NCBI GenBank assembly: GCA_029953615.1
Contig: CP124529.1
Location: forward strand, 1,240,001 to 1,304,000
Direction of reading: 5' to 3'
DNA: 64,000 nt
Source: Pseudomonas putida
GTDB lineage: Bacteria > Pseudomonadota > Gammaproteobacteria > Pseudomonadales > Pseudomonadaceae
In this document: in pieces, positions 27,695 to 41,837 of the stretch
Numbering within the stretch: position 1 is the first letter of the stretch
Layout of the letters: each line of letters opens with the position of its first letter
Notes under the pieces: generated by a model
The model's database searches: none
What the model was told of the DNA's origin: nothing
The model's input: the letters and a program-made list of their open reading frames with translations, nothing else
Translations under genes and position numbers: made by a program

Positions 27695-28912
27695 TCAGGT
27701 ACGGTACTCGGCGTTGATCTTCACGTACTCGTGGGACAGGTCGGTGGTCCAGATGGTTTCGCTGCACTGGCCACGGCCCAGTTCGATGCGGATGGTGATC
27801 TCTTCCTGGGCCATTACCTTGGCGCCCTGGTCTTCGGTGTAGCTCGGGCTGCGGCCGCCTTTGCTGGCAATGCACACGTTGTCCAGGTACACATCGATCA
27901 GGCTCACATCCAGCTCCGGCACGCCGGCACGGCCGACGGCGGCGAGGATACGGCCCCAGTTCGGGTCGGAGGCGAACAGTGCAGTCTTGATCAGCGGCGA
28001 GTGGGCCACGGCATAGCCTACGTCCAGGCACTCCTGGTGGTTGCCACCGCCGTTGACCTGCACGGTAACGAACTTGGTAGCGCCTTCGCCGTCACGGACG
28101 ATGGCCTGGGCCACTTCCATGCACACTTCGAACACCGCCTTCTTCAACGCTTCGAACAGTGCGCCGCTGGCTTCGGTGACTTCCGGCAGGTTGGCCTTGC
28201 CGGTAGCGATCAGCATGCAGCAGTCGTTGGTCGAGGTGTCGCCATCGATGGTGATGCGGTTGAACGACTTGTTGGCACCGTCCAGCATCAGGTCCTTGAG
28301 CACCGCTGGTGCCACCTTGGCGTCGGTGGCGATGTAGCCGAGCATGGTGGCCATGTTCGGGCGGATCATGCCTGCACCCTTGCTGATGCCGGTAACGGTA
28401 ACGGTCACGCCATCGTGCTGGAACTGGCGGCTGGCACCCTTTGGCAGGGTGTCGGTGGTCATGATGCCGGTGGCGGCCTCGGCCCAGTGGTTTTCCGACA
28501 GGTTGTCGAGGGCGGCCTGCAATGCGCCTTCAATCTTTTCTACCGGCAGCGGCTCGCCGATTACGCCAGTGGAGAATGGCAGTACCGACTCGGCCGGTAC
28601 GCCGGCCAGTTCGGCCAGCTTGGCACAGGTACGCTCGGCGGCGGCCAGGCCTGGCGCGCCGGTGCCGGCGTTGGCGTTACCGGTGTTGGTCAGCAGGTAG
28701 CGCACGGTGCCCTGTACACGCTGCTTGGACAGGATCACCGGCGCTGCGCAGAAGGCGTTGAGGGTGAACACGCCAGCCACACTGGAGCCTTCGGCACAGC
28801 GCATGACCACCACATCCTTGCGCCCTGGGCGCTTGATGCCGGCAGAAGCGATGCCGAGTTCAAAACCCGGAACCGGGTGCAGGGTGGGCAAAGGACCAAG
28901 ACCAACAGCCAT
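27695..28912 (-). CDS. argJ: Bifunctional ornithine acetyltransferase / N-acetylglutamate synthase ArgJ
   Basis: The product has 405 residues from the ATG at 28912 (AGGAG upstream). The precursor cleaves itself before Thr189 in PNMATMLG to give alpha and beta chains, the Thr being the nucleophile. [11 protein letters not shown] and the C-terminal NAEYRT match the family. It transfers acetyl from N-acetylornithine to glutamate in the cyclic arginine pathway; the bifunctional form also uses acetyl-CoA. It is a single gene flanked by REP pairs on both sides, downstream of secA. Confidence 0.95.
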   Translation of the reverse strand: MAVGLGPLPTLHPVPGFELGIASAGIKRPGRKDVVVMRCAEGSSVAGVFTLNAFCAAPVILSKQRVQGTVRYLLTNTGNANAGTGAPGLAAAERTCAKLAELAGVPAESVLPFSTGVIGEPLPVEKIEGALQAALDNLSENHWAEAATGIMTTDTLPKGASRQFQHDGVTVTVTGISKGAGMIRPNMATMLGYIATDAKVAPAVLKDLMLDGANKSFNRITIDGDTSTNDCCMLIATGKANLPEVTEASGALFEALKKAVFEVCMEVAQAIVRDGEGATKFVTVQVNGGGNHQECLDVGYAVAHSPLIKTALFASDPNWGRILAAVGRAGVPELDVSLIDVYLDNVCIASKGGRSPSYTEDQGAKVMAQEEITIRIELGRGQCSETIWTTDLSHEYVKINAEYRT

Positions 28913-28955
28913 TAGAGCGCTCCTAGAAAATACGGTGAACAGGTGATGGAAGAGC

Positions 28956-29078
28956 GGGGCCGCTTCGCGCCCCATTCGCGGCACAAGGCCGCTCCTACAA
29001 GGACATCGCAACCATTGTGGCGGGCGCGGTCCCTATAGGAGCGGCCTTGTGCCGCGAATGGGCCGCAAAGCGGCCCCG
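28956..29078. repeat. Inverted pair of REP elements, family B
   Basis: GGGGCCGCTTCGCGCCCC outer arm and GCGGCACAAGGCCGCTCC inner arm face the complementary copy ending GGGCCGCAAAGCGGCCCC. It fills most of the 196-base gap between secA and argJ. Confidence 0.85.
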
Positions 29079-29108
29079 GATGTTTCAGGTTACAACAGCC
29101 TGGTCAGA

Positions 29109-31844
29109 TCACTCGATCTGCCCGTGGCAATGCTTGAACTTCTTGCCCGAACCACACCAGCACGGCTCGTTGCGGCCCAGCTTCTGGTCGTTGCGCACCG
29201 GTGCCGAGGCGACAGCCACTTCGGCGCCCTCCTCGCTCAGTTGTTCGCTTTCCAGCCCCGGAGCAGCGGCGTGCTGGAACTGCATGCGGCTGGCCAGTTC
29301 CTCGGCCTCGCGGCGCAGGCGGGCTTCCTCTTCGGCCGGGTCTTCGCGGCGTACCTGAACGTGCGACAGCACACGAATGGTGTCGCGCTTGATCGACTCG
29401 AGCAGCTCCTGGAACAGGCTGAAGGATTCGCGCTTGTACTCCTGTTTCGGGTTCTTCTGCGCATAACCGCGCAAGTGAATACCGTGACGCAGGTGGTCCA
29501 TGGTCGACAGGTGGTCTTTCCACAGGTCGTCCAGCACGCGCAGCAGAATCTGCTTCTCGAAGGTACGCAGGGCCTCGATACCGGCCTGGTCTTCCTTCTC
29601 CGTGTATGCGTTGGTGATTTCGTTCAGCAGCTTCTCGCGCAGGGTCTCTTCGTAGAGGTGATCGTCCTCGTCGAGCCACTGCTGGATCGGCAGCTTCATG
29701 GCGAAATCGCTGGCCAGCGAAGCCTCCAGGCCGGCCACGTCCCACTGCTCGGGCAGCGACTGCGGCGGAATGTGCTGGCTGATGGTAGCGTCCAGTACTT
29801 CCTTGCGGAATTCGACGATGGTGTCGCCAATGTTCTCGGCGGCCAACAGGCTGTTGCGCATGTGGTAGATCACCTTGCGCTGCTCGTTGGCCACGTCGTC
29901 GTATTCCAGCAGCTGCTTGCGGATGTCGAAGTTGCGGCCTTCGACCTTGCGCTGGGCCTTCTCGATGGCGTTGGTGACCATGCGGTGCTCGATGGCTTCG
30001 CCCGACTGCATGCCCAGTGCCTTCATGAAGTTCTTCACCCGGTCAGAGGCGAAGATGCGCATCAGGCTGTCTTCCAGCGACAGGTAGAAGCGGCTGGAGC
30101 CCGGGTCACCCTGACGGCCGGAACGGCCACGCAGCTGGTTGTCGATACGGCGCGATTCGTGGCGCTCGGAGGCGATCACGTGCAGGCCACCCGACTCGAT
30201 TACTTGCTGGTGACGCTTCTGCCAGTCGGCCTTGATCTGGGCGATCTGCTCGGCGGTCGGGTTTTCCAGGGCGGCCACTTCGGCTTCCCAGTTGCCACCC
30301 AGCAGGATGTCGGTACCACGGCCGGCCATGTTGGTAGCGATGGTCAGGGCACCTGGCGCACCGGCTTGCGCGATGATCTCGGCTTCCTTCTCGTGGTACT
30401 TGGCATTGAGCACCTTGTGGTCGATACCTTCCTTCTTCAGGAGGTTGGACATGTGCTCGGACGTTTCGATGGTCGCCGTACCTACCAGCACCGGGCGGCC
30501 CTGGGTCATGCTTTCCTTGATGTCGGCGATGATCGCGGCGTACTTTTCGTCGGCGGTCAGGTACACCAGGTCGTTGAAGTCTTTACGCGCCAAAGGCTTG
30601 TTCGGCGGGATGACCATCACGTTGAGCCCGTAGATGGACTGGAACTCGAACGCTTCGGTGTCGGCGGTACCGGTCATGCCGGACAGCTTGGTGTACAGGC
30701 GGAAGTAGTTCTGGAACGTGGTCGAAGCCAGGGTCTGGCTCTCGGCCTGGATATTCAGGTTTTCTTTCGCTTCGATGGCCTGGTGCAGGCCTTCGGACAG
30801 GCGACGGCCGGGCATGGTACGGCCGGTGTGTTCGTCGATCAGCAGGACCTGGCCGTCCTGGATGATGTACTCGACGTTGCGGTGGAACAGCTTGTGCGCA
30901 CGCAGGCCGGCGTAGACGTGGGTCAGCAGGCTCAGGTTATGCGCCGAGTACAGGCTCTCGCCCTCGGCCAGCAGCCCGGACTGGGTGAGCATTTCCTCGA
31001 TGTACTGGTGACCGGCTTCGTTCAGTTCGACCTGGCGGCTCTTCTCGTCGATCGTGAAGTGGCCTTCCTGGGTGACCTGGCCTTCCACTTCCTCGATGTG
31101 CTGCGTCAGGCGCGGGATCAGGCGGTTGATCTCGATGTACAGCTTGGAGCTGTCCTCGGCCTGGCCGGAAATGATCAGCGGGGTACGCGCTTCGTCGATG
31201 AGGATGGAGTCGACTTCGTCGATCACGGCGAAGTTCAGTTCACGCTGGAACTTCTCTTCCTGGCTGAACGCCATGTTGTCGCGCAGGTAGTCGAAGCCGA
31301 ATTCGTTGTTGGTGCCGTAGGTGATGTCGGACGCGTAGGCGGCGCGCTTTTCTTCCGGCGGCTGGAAGGCCGAGACGATGCCGACCGACAGGCCGAGGAA
31401 CTCGTACAGCGGGCGCATCCAGTTGGCGTCACGGCGGGCCAGGTAGTCGTTGACGGTGACCACGTGCACGCCCTTGCCGGACAGTGCGTTGAGGTACACG
31501 GCCAGGGTACCGACCAAGGTCTTGCCTTCACCGGTACGCATTTCTGCGATCATGCCCTCGTGCAGGGTCATGCCACCGATCAGCTGCACGTCGAAGTGGC
31601 GCATGCCCATCACGCGCTTGCCGGCCTCGCGGGCCACGGCGAAGGCTTCAGGCAGCAATTGGTCCAGTGTCTCGCCTTTGGCCAGGCGCTCCTTGAACTC
31701 TGCGGTCTTGCCCCGCAGTTGCTCGTCGGAGAGGGCCACCATCTTCTCTTCGAGAGCATTGACGATGTTCACCGTCTTGAGCATGCGTTTGACTTCACGC
31801 TCGTTCTTGCTTCCAAAAAGTTTCTTTAACAAAGGCGCAAACAT
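29109..31844 (-). CDS. secA: Preprotein translocase ATPase SecA
   Basis: The product has 911 residues from the ATG at 31844 ([20 protein letters not shown]). Walker A is MRTGEGKT (residues 102-109) and the DEAD-like segment is [17 protein letters not shown]. The second helicase half has [17 protein letters not shown] and [20 protein letters not shown]. The C-terminal zinc SEC-C motif is [17 protein letters not shown]. SecA drives protein export through SecYEG. The upstream 84-base extension is rejected. It lies head to head with the DciA-like gene across 378 bases. Confidence 0.98.
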   Translation of the reverse strand: MFAPLLKKLFGSKNEREVKRMLKTVNIVNALEEKMVALSDEQLRGKTAEFKERLAKGETLDQLLPEAFAVAREAGKRVMGMRHFDVQLIGGMTLHEGMIAEMRTGEGKTLVGTLAVYLNALSGKGVHVVTVNDYLARRDANWMRPLYEFLGLSVGIVSAFQPPEEKRAAYASDITYGTNNEFGFDYLRDNMAFSQEEKFQRELNFAVIDEVDSILIDEARTPLIISGQAEDSSKLYIEINRLIPRLTQHIEEVEGQVTQEGHFTIDEKSRQVELNEAGHQYIEEMLTQSGLLAEGESLYSAHNLSLLTHVYAGLRAHKLFHRNVEYIIQDGQVLLIDEHTGRTMPGRRLSEGLHQAIEAKENLNIQAESQTLASTTFQNYFRLYTKLSGMTGTADTEAFEFQSIYGLNVMVIPPNKPLARKDFNDLVYLTADEKYAAIIADIKESMTQGRPVLVGTATIETSEHMSNLLKKEGIDHKVLNAKYHEKEAEIIAQAGAPGALTIATNMAGRGTDILLGGNWEAEVAALENPTAEQIAQIKADWQKRHQQVIESGGLHVIASERHESRRIDNQLRGRSGRQGDPGSSRFYLSLEDSLMRIFASDRVKNFMKALGMQSGEAIEHRMVTNAIEKAQRKVEGRNFDIRKQLLEYDDVANEQRKVIYHMRNSLLAAENIGDTIVEFRKEVLDATISQHIPPQSLPEQWDVAGLEASLASDFAMKLPIQQWLDEDDHLYEETLREKLLNEITNAYTEKEDQAGIEALRTFEKQILLRVLDDLWKDHLSTMDHLRHGIHLRGYAQKNPKQEYKRESFSLFQELLESIKRDTIRVLSHVQVRREDPAEEEARLRREAEELASRMQFQHAAAPGLESEQLSEEGAEVAVASAPVRNDQKLGRNEPCWCGSGKKFKHCHGQIE

Positions 31845-31926
31845 ATCGGCAGGATCTTCCACACGTAGGGATGGAGGGCGGCCCCATGAGTCGCCCGTGC
31901 AGCCCTGAGGCCGCATGCGAACGAGC

Positions 31927-31955
31927 ATTCTACCCGGAAACGATGGTGAGGAAAG
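31927..31955 (-). promoter_or_regulatory. Possible sigma70 promoter of secA
   Basis: On the minus strand CTTTCC and TAGAAT are 17 bases apart, with TAGAAT about 85 bases before the secA ATG. The -35 element is weak. This is a guess from spacing and the -10 hexamer. The rest of the 378-base gap (31845-32222) holds a REP pair and no gene I can support. Confidence 0.35.
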
Positions 31956-32074
31956 TGGTGGATTGCCACGATGCTTGTACAGCGTTTTGGCGGGGGCCGG
32001 TTTTAGATAGGGGCATTTTCCCTGAGTTCAAGGTTCGCCAAGATGAAAGGTGTCGAGAATGACTCTTGGCTTGT

Positions 32075-32189
32075 ATTGCCTGTACGGCCCCTTCGCGGGC
32101 TTGCCCGCTCCCACAGGCTTTACACAACACTTGAGGTCTGTGGTGATCTTGTGGGAGCGGGCAAGCCCGCGAAGAGGCCGGTTCAGGCC
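32075..32189. repeat. Inverted pair of REP elements, family A
   Basis: ATTGCCTGTACGGCCCC and CTTCGCGGGCTTGCCCGCTC face the complement GAGCGGGCAAGCCCGCGAAG, which continues into GAGGCCGGTTCAGGC. It is unusual in lying between the 5' ends of two divergent genes. Confidence 0.85.
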
Positions 32190-32222
32190 ATAGAGGTGTT
32201 AGACTGCGGACCATGTAACCTC

Positions 32223-32690
32223 ATGCGTACCCCCATGGCCTACAAACCCTCCCCCGCCCAGCCGCCCTCGGCCCTGCTCCGCCAGGTCCGCCCGCTGCGC
32301 CTGCTGCTGAACCAGGCCGAACGCCTGGAGCACCTGCAGCGCCTGCTGGAAAGCCAGCTGCAACCGGCCGCCCGCGAGCACTGTCATGTGGCGTCGTGGC
32401 GCGATGGCACCTTGTTGCTGGTGGTAACCGACGGCCACTGGGCAACCCGCTTGCGCTATCAGCAAAAACGCCTGATGTCGGCGTTACAGGGCATGGAGGC
32501 ATTCGCCAACCTCAGGCGCATCCTGTACAAGGTCCAGCCCCCGCTGGTGCCAGCCAAGCGTGGTGGCCATGCAGCAGAGCTGTCCAACAACGCAGCCGAG
32601 AGCCTGCGCGATACCGCCGAGGGCATCACCGACCCCAAGCTGCGCGCAGCACTGGAACGATTGGCCGCCCATGCCCGGGACAAGCCATAA
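32223..32690 (+). CDS. dciA: DUF721 protein, probable replicative-helicase loader DciA
   Basis: The product has 155 residues from the ATG at 32223; an ATG at 32235 (MAYKPSPAQPPS) is equally possible because neither has a strong ribosome site. The DUF721 core spans about residues 18-100 (LLNQAERLEHLQRLLESQL, LLVVTDGHWATRLRY). DUF721 proteins were identified as DciA, the ancestral operator that loads the DnaB helicase. The C-terminus is polar and probably disordered. The neighbourhood of secA is conserved for dciA. The function is inferred from the family. Confidence 0.8.
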   Translation: MRTPMAYKPSPAQPPSALLRQVRPLRLLLNQAERLEHLQRLLESQLQPAAREHCHVASWRDGTLLLVVTDGHWATRLRYQQKRLMSALQGMEAFANLRRILYKVQPPLVPAKRGGHAAELSNNAAESLRDTAEGITDPKLRAALERLAAHARDKP

Positions 32691-32714
32691 AAAAGGCCAC
32701 CCGAAGGTGGCCTT
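32689..32714 (-). terminator. Rho-independent terminator of the dcw cluster after lpxC
   Basis: On the minus strand a perfect 9-bp stem AAGGCCACC / GGTGGCCTT encloses a stable TTCG (UUCG) tetraloop and runs into six T. It lies 23 bases beyond the lpxC stop. Confidence 0.95.
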
Positions 32715-32737
32715 AATGAACTAGAGAGTGTTCGAAC

Positions 32738-33685
<948 letters not shown>

Positions 33686-33761
33686 TCAACAAAGGCTGGG
33701 GATGATAACAGACCCAACCTTTGATGAATACCAATCACCTTTATACCCCTGATAAATTCCA

Positions 33762-34958
33762 TTAATCAGCCTGGCGACGCAGGAATGCCGGGATATCAAG
33801 GTAGTCCAGGTCATCCTGAGGGTTCAGTTTAGCGGCTGCAGCAGCCCCTGCATGGGCCTGGTTGCGCATTACGGTCGGGCGCTCCAGGTCACGGTAGTTG
33901 ACGGCAGGCTGCTCCTGGCGAACCGGCGCCGGGTTGGAAGCCTCGTACGCCTGCTGGGCAGTCTGCAGGGTGTTGTCGACCACCTTCACAGGCTTCTCGA
34001 TGCGCGCGCCCAGGCCAGTAGCCACTACGGTCACGTGCAGCTCGTCACGCATGTCCGGGTCGATCACGGTGCCGACCTTGACCATGGCGTGGTCGGAGGC
34101 GAAGGCTTCGATGATGCTACCCACGTCGGAGTACTCGCCCAGCGACAGGTCAGGGCCTGCGGTGATGTTCACCAGGATGCCGCGGGCGCCCTGCAGGTTG
34201 ACGTCTTCCAGCAGCGGGTTGCGGATCGCTGCCTCGGTGGCTTCACGCGCACGGTTCGGGCCGCTGGCGCAGCCAGTACCCATCATGGCCATGCCCATTT
34301 CACCCATCACGGTACGCACGTCCGCGAAGTCGACGTTGATCATGCCCGGGCGTTTGATGATATCGGAGATACCGCGCACGGCACCGGCCAGGACGTCGTC
34401 AGCCTTGGCGAAGGCGGACAGCAGGCTGGCATCCTTGCCCAGGATGGTCAGCAGCTTCTCGTTGGGGATGGTGATCAACGAGTCGACGCTTTCGGCCAGC
34501 ATGCGGATGCCTTCATCGGCGATCTGCATGCGCTTGCGGCCTTCGAACGGGAACGGACGGGTCACCACGGCAACGGTGAGAATGCCCATTTCCTTGGCCA
34601 CTTCGGCGATGATCGGTGCAGCACCGGTACCGGTACCGCCGCCCATGCCAGTGGTGATGAACACCATGTTGGTGCCCTGCAGCACTTCAGCGATGCGCTC
34701 ACGGTCTTCCAGCGCGGCCTGGCGGCCGACTTCCGGATTGGCACCGGCACCCAGGCCCTTGGTCACGCCAGTGCCCAATTGCAGGATGGTGCGCGCGCCG
34801 ATGTTTTTCAGCGCCTGAGCATCGGTGTTGGCGCAGATGAATTCCACGCCTTCGATGCTGCTCTTGACCATGTGGTTGACGGCGTTGCCGCCACCACCGC
34901 CAACACCGATCACTTTGATGACCGGGCTTTGCGGGACGTTGTCTACGAGCTCGAACAT
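33762..34958 (-). CDS. ftsZ: Cell division GTPase FtsZ
   Basis: The product has 398 residues. The GTP-binding tubulin signature GGGTGTG is at residues 106-112, and the T7 loop region NVDFADVRTVM is present. A variable linker leads to the conserved C-terminal peptide (LDYLDIPAFLRRQAD) that binds FtsA and ZipA. It polymerises into the division ring at midcell. It follows ftsA by 55 bases. Confidence 0.99.
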   Translation of the reverse strand: MFELVDNVPQSPVIKVIGVGGGGGNAVNHMVKSSIEGVEFICANTDAQALKNIGARTILQLGTGVTKGLGAGANPEVGRQAALEDRERIAEVLQGTNMVFITTGMGGGTGTGAAPIIAEVAKEMGILTVAVVTRPFPFEGRKRMQIADEGIRMLAESVDSLITIPNEKLLTILGKDASLLSAFAKADDVLAGAVRGISDIIKRPGMINVDFADVRTVMGEMGMAMMGTGCASGPNRAREATEAAIRNPLLEDVNLQGARGILVNITAGPDLSLGEYSDVGSIIEAFASDHAMVKVGTVIDPDMRDELHVTVVATGLGARIEKPVKVVDNTLQTAQQAYEASNPAPVRQEQPAVNYRDLERPTVMRNQAHAGAAAAAKLNPQDDLDYLDIPAFLRRQAD

Positions 34959-35013
34959 TTTCCCTCTCCTTACAGTTCTCTAGTTGTCGCGCCTACCACT
35001 ACTGCTTTGAAAC

Positions 35014-36270
35014 TTAGAAGTTGCCCTGGACCCAGCGCTTGAAGCGTTCAAGCACTGGGGCCTTCGGTTCATCGCCATAGCTGTTGTTGCTGCTGTTACC
35101 GGTCAGGGGCAGGTCTTCGGTCTGCTTCTGCAGGCCGTAGGTGAGCAAGCCCACGCCGGTGGAATAGATCGGGTTGCGAACCACGTCGCTAAGCCCCCGA
35201 ACGCTATGCGGTACGCCCAGGCGTACCGGCATGTGGAAGATTTCCTCGGCCAGTTCCACGGCGCCTTCCATCTTCGCGGTGCCGCCGGTGAGGACGATGC
35301 CGGCCGGCACCAGGTCTTCGTAGCCGCTGCGGCGCAGTTCGGCCTGGATCAGGGTGAAGAGCTCGTCGTAACGTGGCTCCACCACCTCGGCCAGGGCCTG
35401 GCGCGACAGCTCGCGCGGTGGGCGATCGCCCACGCTCGGCACCTTGATGGTCTCGCCGGCGCCAGCCAGTTTGGCCAGGGCGCAGGCGTAGCGGATCTTG
35501 ATTTCCTCGGCGTACTGGGTAGGGGTACGCAGCGCCATGGCGATGTCGTTGGTCACCTGGTCGCCGGCAATCGGGATCACCGCGGTGTGACGGATCGCGC
35601 CCTCGGTGAAGATGGCGATGTCGGTGGTGCCACCACCGATGTCCACCAGGCACACACCCAGCTCTTTTTCATCGTCGGTCAGCACCGAGTAGGCCGAGGC
35701 CAGCTGCTCGAGGATGATGTCGTCGATTTCCAGGCCGCAGCGGCGTACGCATTTCTCGATGTTCTGCGCCGCGTTGACTGCGCAGGTGACCACGTGGACC
35801 TTGGCTTCCAGGCGTACGCCCGACATGCCCAGTGGCTCGCGCACGCCTTCCTGGTTGTCGATCACGTAGTCCTGCGGCAGGGTGTGCAACACGCGCTGGT
35901 CGGCCGGAATGGCCACCGCCTGGGCGGCGTCGAGTACGCGCTCCAGGTCGGCCAGGCTGACCTCGCGGTCGCGAATGGCGACGATGCCGTGGGAGTTCAG
36001 GCTGCGGATGTGGTTGCCGGCCACGCCGACGAAGGCCGAGTGGATGCGGCAGCCGGCCATCAGCTGCGCCTCTTCCACGGCGCGCTGGATCGACTGCACG
36101 GTGGACTCGATGTTCACCACCACGCCTTTTTTCAGGCCGCGGGACGGATGGGTGCCGATCCCGACGATTTCCAGGGTGCCGTCCTCGCCCACTTCGCCCA
36201 CCAGCGCCACCACCTTGGAGGTGCCGATGTCCAGCCCGACGATCATTTTGCCGCTATGCGCGTTTGCCAT
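35014..36270 (-). CDS. ftsA: Cell division protein FtsA
   Basis: The product has 418 residues from the ATG at 36270 (MANAHSGKMIVGLDIGTSK). It has an actin-like ATPase fold: phosphate-1 loop LDIGTSKV, phosphate-2 VDIGGGTTDIAIF and adenosine motif IVLTGGTAKMEG. The C-terminal amphipathic helix FKRWVQGNF anchors FtsZ filaments to the membrane. The upstream in-frame extension is rejected because the family starts here and the extension overlaps ftsQ. Confidence 0.98.
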   Translation of the reverse strand: MANAHSGKMIVGLDIGTSKVVALVGEVGEDGTLEIVGIGTHPSRGLKKGVVVNIESTVQSIQRAVEEAQLMAGCRIHSAFVGVAGNHIRSLNSHGIVAIRDREVSLADLERVLDAAQAVAIPADQRVLHTLPQDYVIDNQEGVREPLGMSGVRLEAKVHVVTCAVNAAQNIEKCVRRCGLEIDDIILEQLASAYSVLTDDEKELGVCLVDIGGGTTDIAIFTEGAIRHTAVIPIAGDQVTNDIAMALRTPTQYAEEIKIRYACALAKLAGAGETIKVPSVGDRPPRELSRQALAEVVEPRYDELFTLIQAELRRSGYEDLVPAGIVLTGGTAKMEGAVELAEEIFHMPVRLGVPHSVRGLSDVVRNPIYSTGVGLLTYGLQKQTEDLPLTGNSSNNSYGDEPKAPVLERFKRWVQGNF

Positions 36271-36284
36271 GGTCCTGCCTCTCT

Positions 36285-37154
36285 CTAATTCTTCGCAACG
36301 GCGGGTTGGGCCGTCGTCGGTGCAATCGGTTCCCGCCAACCAACGGCAAGTCCGTTGGAGTAACGCAGATCAATGCGGGCGATAGTGGTGATCTGGTCTT
36401 TGAGTGTCTTGTCGTAAATGGCAATGAAACGGCGCATCTTCTCCACCAGATGGTCGCGCCCCAGCAGCAGCTCGATGCCCGGCCCGGCGCTGCTCGCGCC
36501 CGTGGTCAGGAACCAGCTGCCTCGCTCGCGCAGCTCCAGGCGAGCGATGGAAAAGCCCAGGGGGCGCAGCATCTGGCTCAGTACCTGATACTGCTGCATG
36601 ACTTGTTGCTGAGCACGCTGCGGCCCGGCCAGCTGCGGCAGGTGCTCGTAATTGGCCAGTTCGCGCGGGGTGAAGGCCTGGCCCTGGTTGTTGAGCAAGG
36701 CTTCGTCACCCCAGCGTGCCACCGGCAACTGTTCTTCCAGGCGGATCACCACCTCGTCGGGCCACACCCGACGCACTTCGGCATGGGCAATCCACGGCAT
36801 CTGTTCGAGCTCTGCACGCATCGCCGGCAGGTCGACACTGAAGAAGCTCGCCGCCACGTAGGGCGCGATCCGCTGCTGCACCGACTGCTGGCTGATGTAG
36901 CTGAGGTCGCCCTGCACGTCGATCTTGGTGATTGGCCGGTCGGCGTACGGCATCAGCCGAATGGCGCCCTCGTAGGCACCAAAGCCGGCTGCCACCAGCA
37001 CTACCGGCCAAAGCAGACGCTTCAGGCCACCCAGGCTTGGCCGCGGCAGGCGCGCCGATACGGGCTCGTCGGCCACCAGCCGGCTGGCACCACGCGGCAC
37101 CGGCTTGCTACGGCCGGTAACGGGTTGCTGCTGACGTATCATTGCGCCTTGCAT
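36285..37154 (-). CDS. ftsQ: Cell division protein FtsQ
   Basis: The product has 289 residues. A basic cytoplasmic N-terminus of about 47 residues is followed by one membrane helix ([19 protein letters not shown]). Then come the POTRA domain ([18 protein letters not shown]) and the periplasmic beta domain. FtsQ links early and late division proteins through FtsB and FtsL. It lies between ddlB (5-base gap) and ftsA (14-base gap). Confidence 0.96.
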   Translation of the reverse strand: MQGAMIRQQQPVTGRSKPVPRGASRLVADEPVSARLPRPSLGGLKRLLWPVVLVAAGFGAYEGAIRLMPYADRPITKIDVQGDLSYISQQSVQQRIAPYVAASFFSVDLPAMRAELEQMPWIAHAEVRRVWPDEVVIRLEEQLPVARWGDEALLNNQGQAFTPRELANYEHLPQLAGPQRAQQQVMQQYQVLSQMLRPLGFSIARLELRERGSWFLTTGASSAGPGIELLLGRDHLVEKMRRFIAIYDKTLKDQITTIARIDLRYSNGLAVGWREPIAPTTAQPAVAKN

Positions 37155-37159
37155 GGTCG

Positions 37160-39553
<2,394 letters not shown>

Positions 39554-39561
<8 letters not shown>

Positions 39562-40633
39562 GGGCCACCTCCAGGCAGATATCGACCACGGTGCTGGTTG
39601 CGGCAGGTTTGGCCAGGCGCCGTGCGGTGCCTGCCATGACGTTGAGTTTCTCGGGTTGCATCAGCACCTCGTTCAGGCGTTCAGCGAGCTGCGCTGCGCC
39701 AGTTGTCGCTTGTGGCAGCAGGAAGGCAGCGCCTTCCCGGGCCAGATATTGGGCGTTGTGGGTCTGGTGGTCGTCGATCGCGTGGGGCAATGGCACCAGC
39801 ATCGAAGGCAGGCCCGCCGCCGCCAGCTCGCTGACGGTCAGGGCACCGGCCCGGCATACCACCATGTCGGCCCAGCCATAGGCCTGGGCCATGTCCTTGA
39901 TGAAAGGCTCTACCTGCGCCTCGACACCTGCCTCGTGATAACGCTCGGCGGTGATCGGCGCATGTTGCTTGCCAGCCTGGTGAAACACCTCCGGTCGCAG
40001 CGCGGCGGGCACTTCGGACAGGGCCTTAGGCAACAATTTGTTCAATGGTTCCGCACCCAGGCTGCCACCGAGCACCAACAGGCGTGCACGGCGCTCGGCC
40101 AGGGGCGCGCGTTGCGCGTCCATGAACAGCTCCGGGCGCACCGGGTTGCCGGTGGTGCGACGCTTGTCGCTGGCCTCGAAAGTGTTCGGGAAAGCTTCGC
40201 AAACCCGTGCCGACAGAGGCACCAGCAAGCGATTGGCGGTACCGGCGCGGGCGTTCTGCTCGTGGATCACCAACGGCACGCCACACAGCCGCGCGGCGAC
40301 GCCGCCGGGACCGGTCACATAGCCACCGAAGCCGACCACGCATACCGGTTTCAGCTCACGCACGATACGCCGCGCCTGCAGCACGGCCTTGACCAGGGTG
40401 AACGGCGCCTTGAGCAACGACAGCTTGCTCTTGCCACGCAGGCCGCTGACCTGGATCAGGTGCAACGGCAGGCCGGCCTGGGGCACCAGTTCGTTCTCGA
40501 TGCCACGCGGGGTGCCCAGCCAGTGCACATTGTAACCGCGCGCCTGGAATTCACGGGCGCAGGCCAAGGCCGGGAACACGTGGCCCCCGGTGCCGCCCGC
40601 CATGATCAGTACGTTCTTGCCGTCAGCGGCCAT
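39554..40633 (-). CDS. murG: UDP-GlcNAc transferase MurG (lipid II synthesis)
   Basis: The product has 359 residues from the ATG at 40633, which overlaps the ftsW stop by 11 bases. The glycine-rich loops [17 protein letters not shown] and [16 protein letters not shown] define the GT28 fold, and [19 protein letters not shown] is the UDP-GlcNAc-binding segment. It is a peripheral enzyme on the inner face of the membrane that converts lipid I to lipid II. Confidence 0.98.
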
Positions 40634-41837
40634 GATTGGTCTCCTCGGCAAAATCGCTTTCGCTGAATTCGTGCTCCTCACTGCCCAGGTGCGTGCGGCT
40701 TTCCCACTCGATACGCAGCAAAAGCCCCACGCAGGCACAGCAGATTACCAACGAGCTGCCCCCGTAGCTGAGGAACGGCAGGGTCAGGCCCTTGGTCGGC
40801 AGCAGGCCGACGTTCACACCGATGTTGATCAGGAACTGGCCGATCCACAGGAAGGCCAGGCCGAAGGCGACATAAGCGGCAAAGAACTGCTTGGCTTTTT
40901 CCGCCCACAGGCCGATGTACAGGGCGCGCACAGTGACGAACACGAACAGTGCGATGGTCAGCAGCGAGCCGACCACGCCAAGCTCTTCGGCCAGTACCGA
41001 GAACACGAAGTCGGTGTGTGCTTCAGGCAGGTAGAACTGTTTCTGCACGCTGTTGCCCAGGCCAACGCCCAGCCACTCGCCACGGCCGAAGGCAATCAGT
41101 GCCTGGGTGAGCTGGTAGCCGGAACCGAACTGGTCGGACCATGGGTCGGTGAAGGTGATCAGACGTGCCATCCGGTACGGCTGCGCCTGTACCAGCACGA
41201 ACACCGCGACCACCGCCAGCACCACCATCAGGCTGAAGCGGAACAAGCCCACCCCGCCGAGGAACAGCATGGCTGCCGCCGCGCCCATCATCACCACGGT
41301 GGCGCCGAAGTCCGGCTCCATCAGCAGCAGAGCCGCCATGGGCAGCAGCACGATGAACGGCTTGAAGAAGCCCATCCAGGTTTCGCGGACTTCGGTCTGC
41401 CGACGTACCAGGTAGCCGGCCAGGTAGACGACCACGAACACCTTGGCGATTTCCGAAGGCTGCACGTTGAAGAAGCTGAAGCCGATCCAGCGCATGGAGC
41501 CGTTCACTTCGCGGCCGATACCGGGCACCAGCACCAGCACCAGCAGGCCGAAGGCCCCCAGCAGCATCATGAAGCCCATGCGCTGCCAGGTGGCGATCGG
41601 CACCAGCATGGTGGCACCGCAGGCGACAAGGCCGAGGAACACGTACACCAGGTGGCGGAACATGTGGTAGAGCGGGTTACCCGACTGCACCGCAGCCACT
41701 TCCGAGGACGCCGAGGTGATCATCACCAGGCCCAGGCCCAGCAATGCCAGGCAGCCAGCGAGCATCGCGAAGTCCAGGTCGATGCCACGGCCGCTGATCA
41801 GCGGCGACGGGTAAGGCTTGAGGATGCCGAAGATCAT
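40623..41837 (-). CDS. ftsW: Septal peptidoglycan glycosyltransferase FtsW (SEDS family)
   Basis: The product has 404 residues and about ten membrane helices. The ATG at 41837 overlaps the murD stop (ATGA). SEDS landmarks include GSMRWIGFSFFNVQPSEIAK, the extracellular-loop segment LPEAHTDFVFSVLAEELG with the catalytic-type Asp, and LPFLSYGGSSL. FtsW polymerises glycan at the septum with FtsI. The C-terminal tail is acidic and cytoplasmic. Confidence 0.97.
   Translation of the reverse strand: MIFGILKPYPSPLISGRGIDLDFAMLAGCLALLGLGLVMITSASSEVAAVQSGNPLYHMFRHLVYVFLGLVACGATMLVPIATWQRMGFMMLLGAFGLLVLVLVPGIGREVNGSMRWIGFSFFNVQPSEIAKVFVVVYLAGYLVRRQTEVRETWMGFFKPFIVLLPMAALLLMEPDFGATVVMMGAAAAMLFLGGVGLFRFSLMVVLAVVAVFVLVQAQPYRMARLITFTDPWSDQFGSGYQLTQALIAFGRGEWLGVGLGNSVQKQFYLPEAHTDFVFSVLAEELGVVGSLLTIALFVFVTVRALYIGLWAEKAKQFFAAYVAFGLAFLWIGQFLINIGVNVGLLPTKGLTLPFLSYGGSSLVICCACVGLLLRIEWESRTHLGSEEHEFSESDFAEETNHGR

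Noticed and set aside
29049..31829. 926-codon open frame opposite secA
   Set aside because: Antisense shadow of a long, highly biased gene, with no domain that I recognise.
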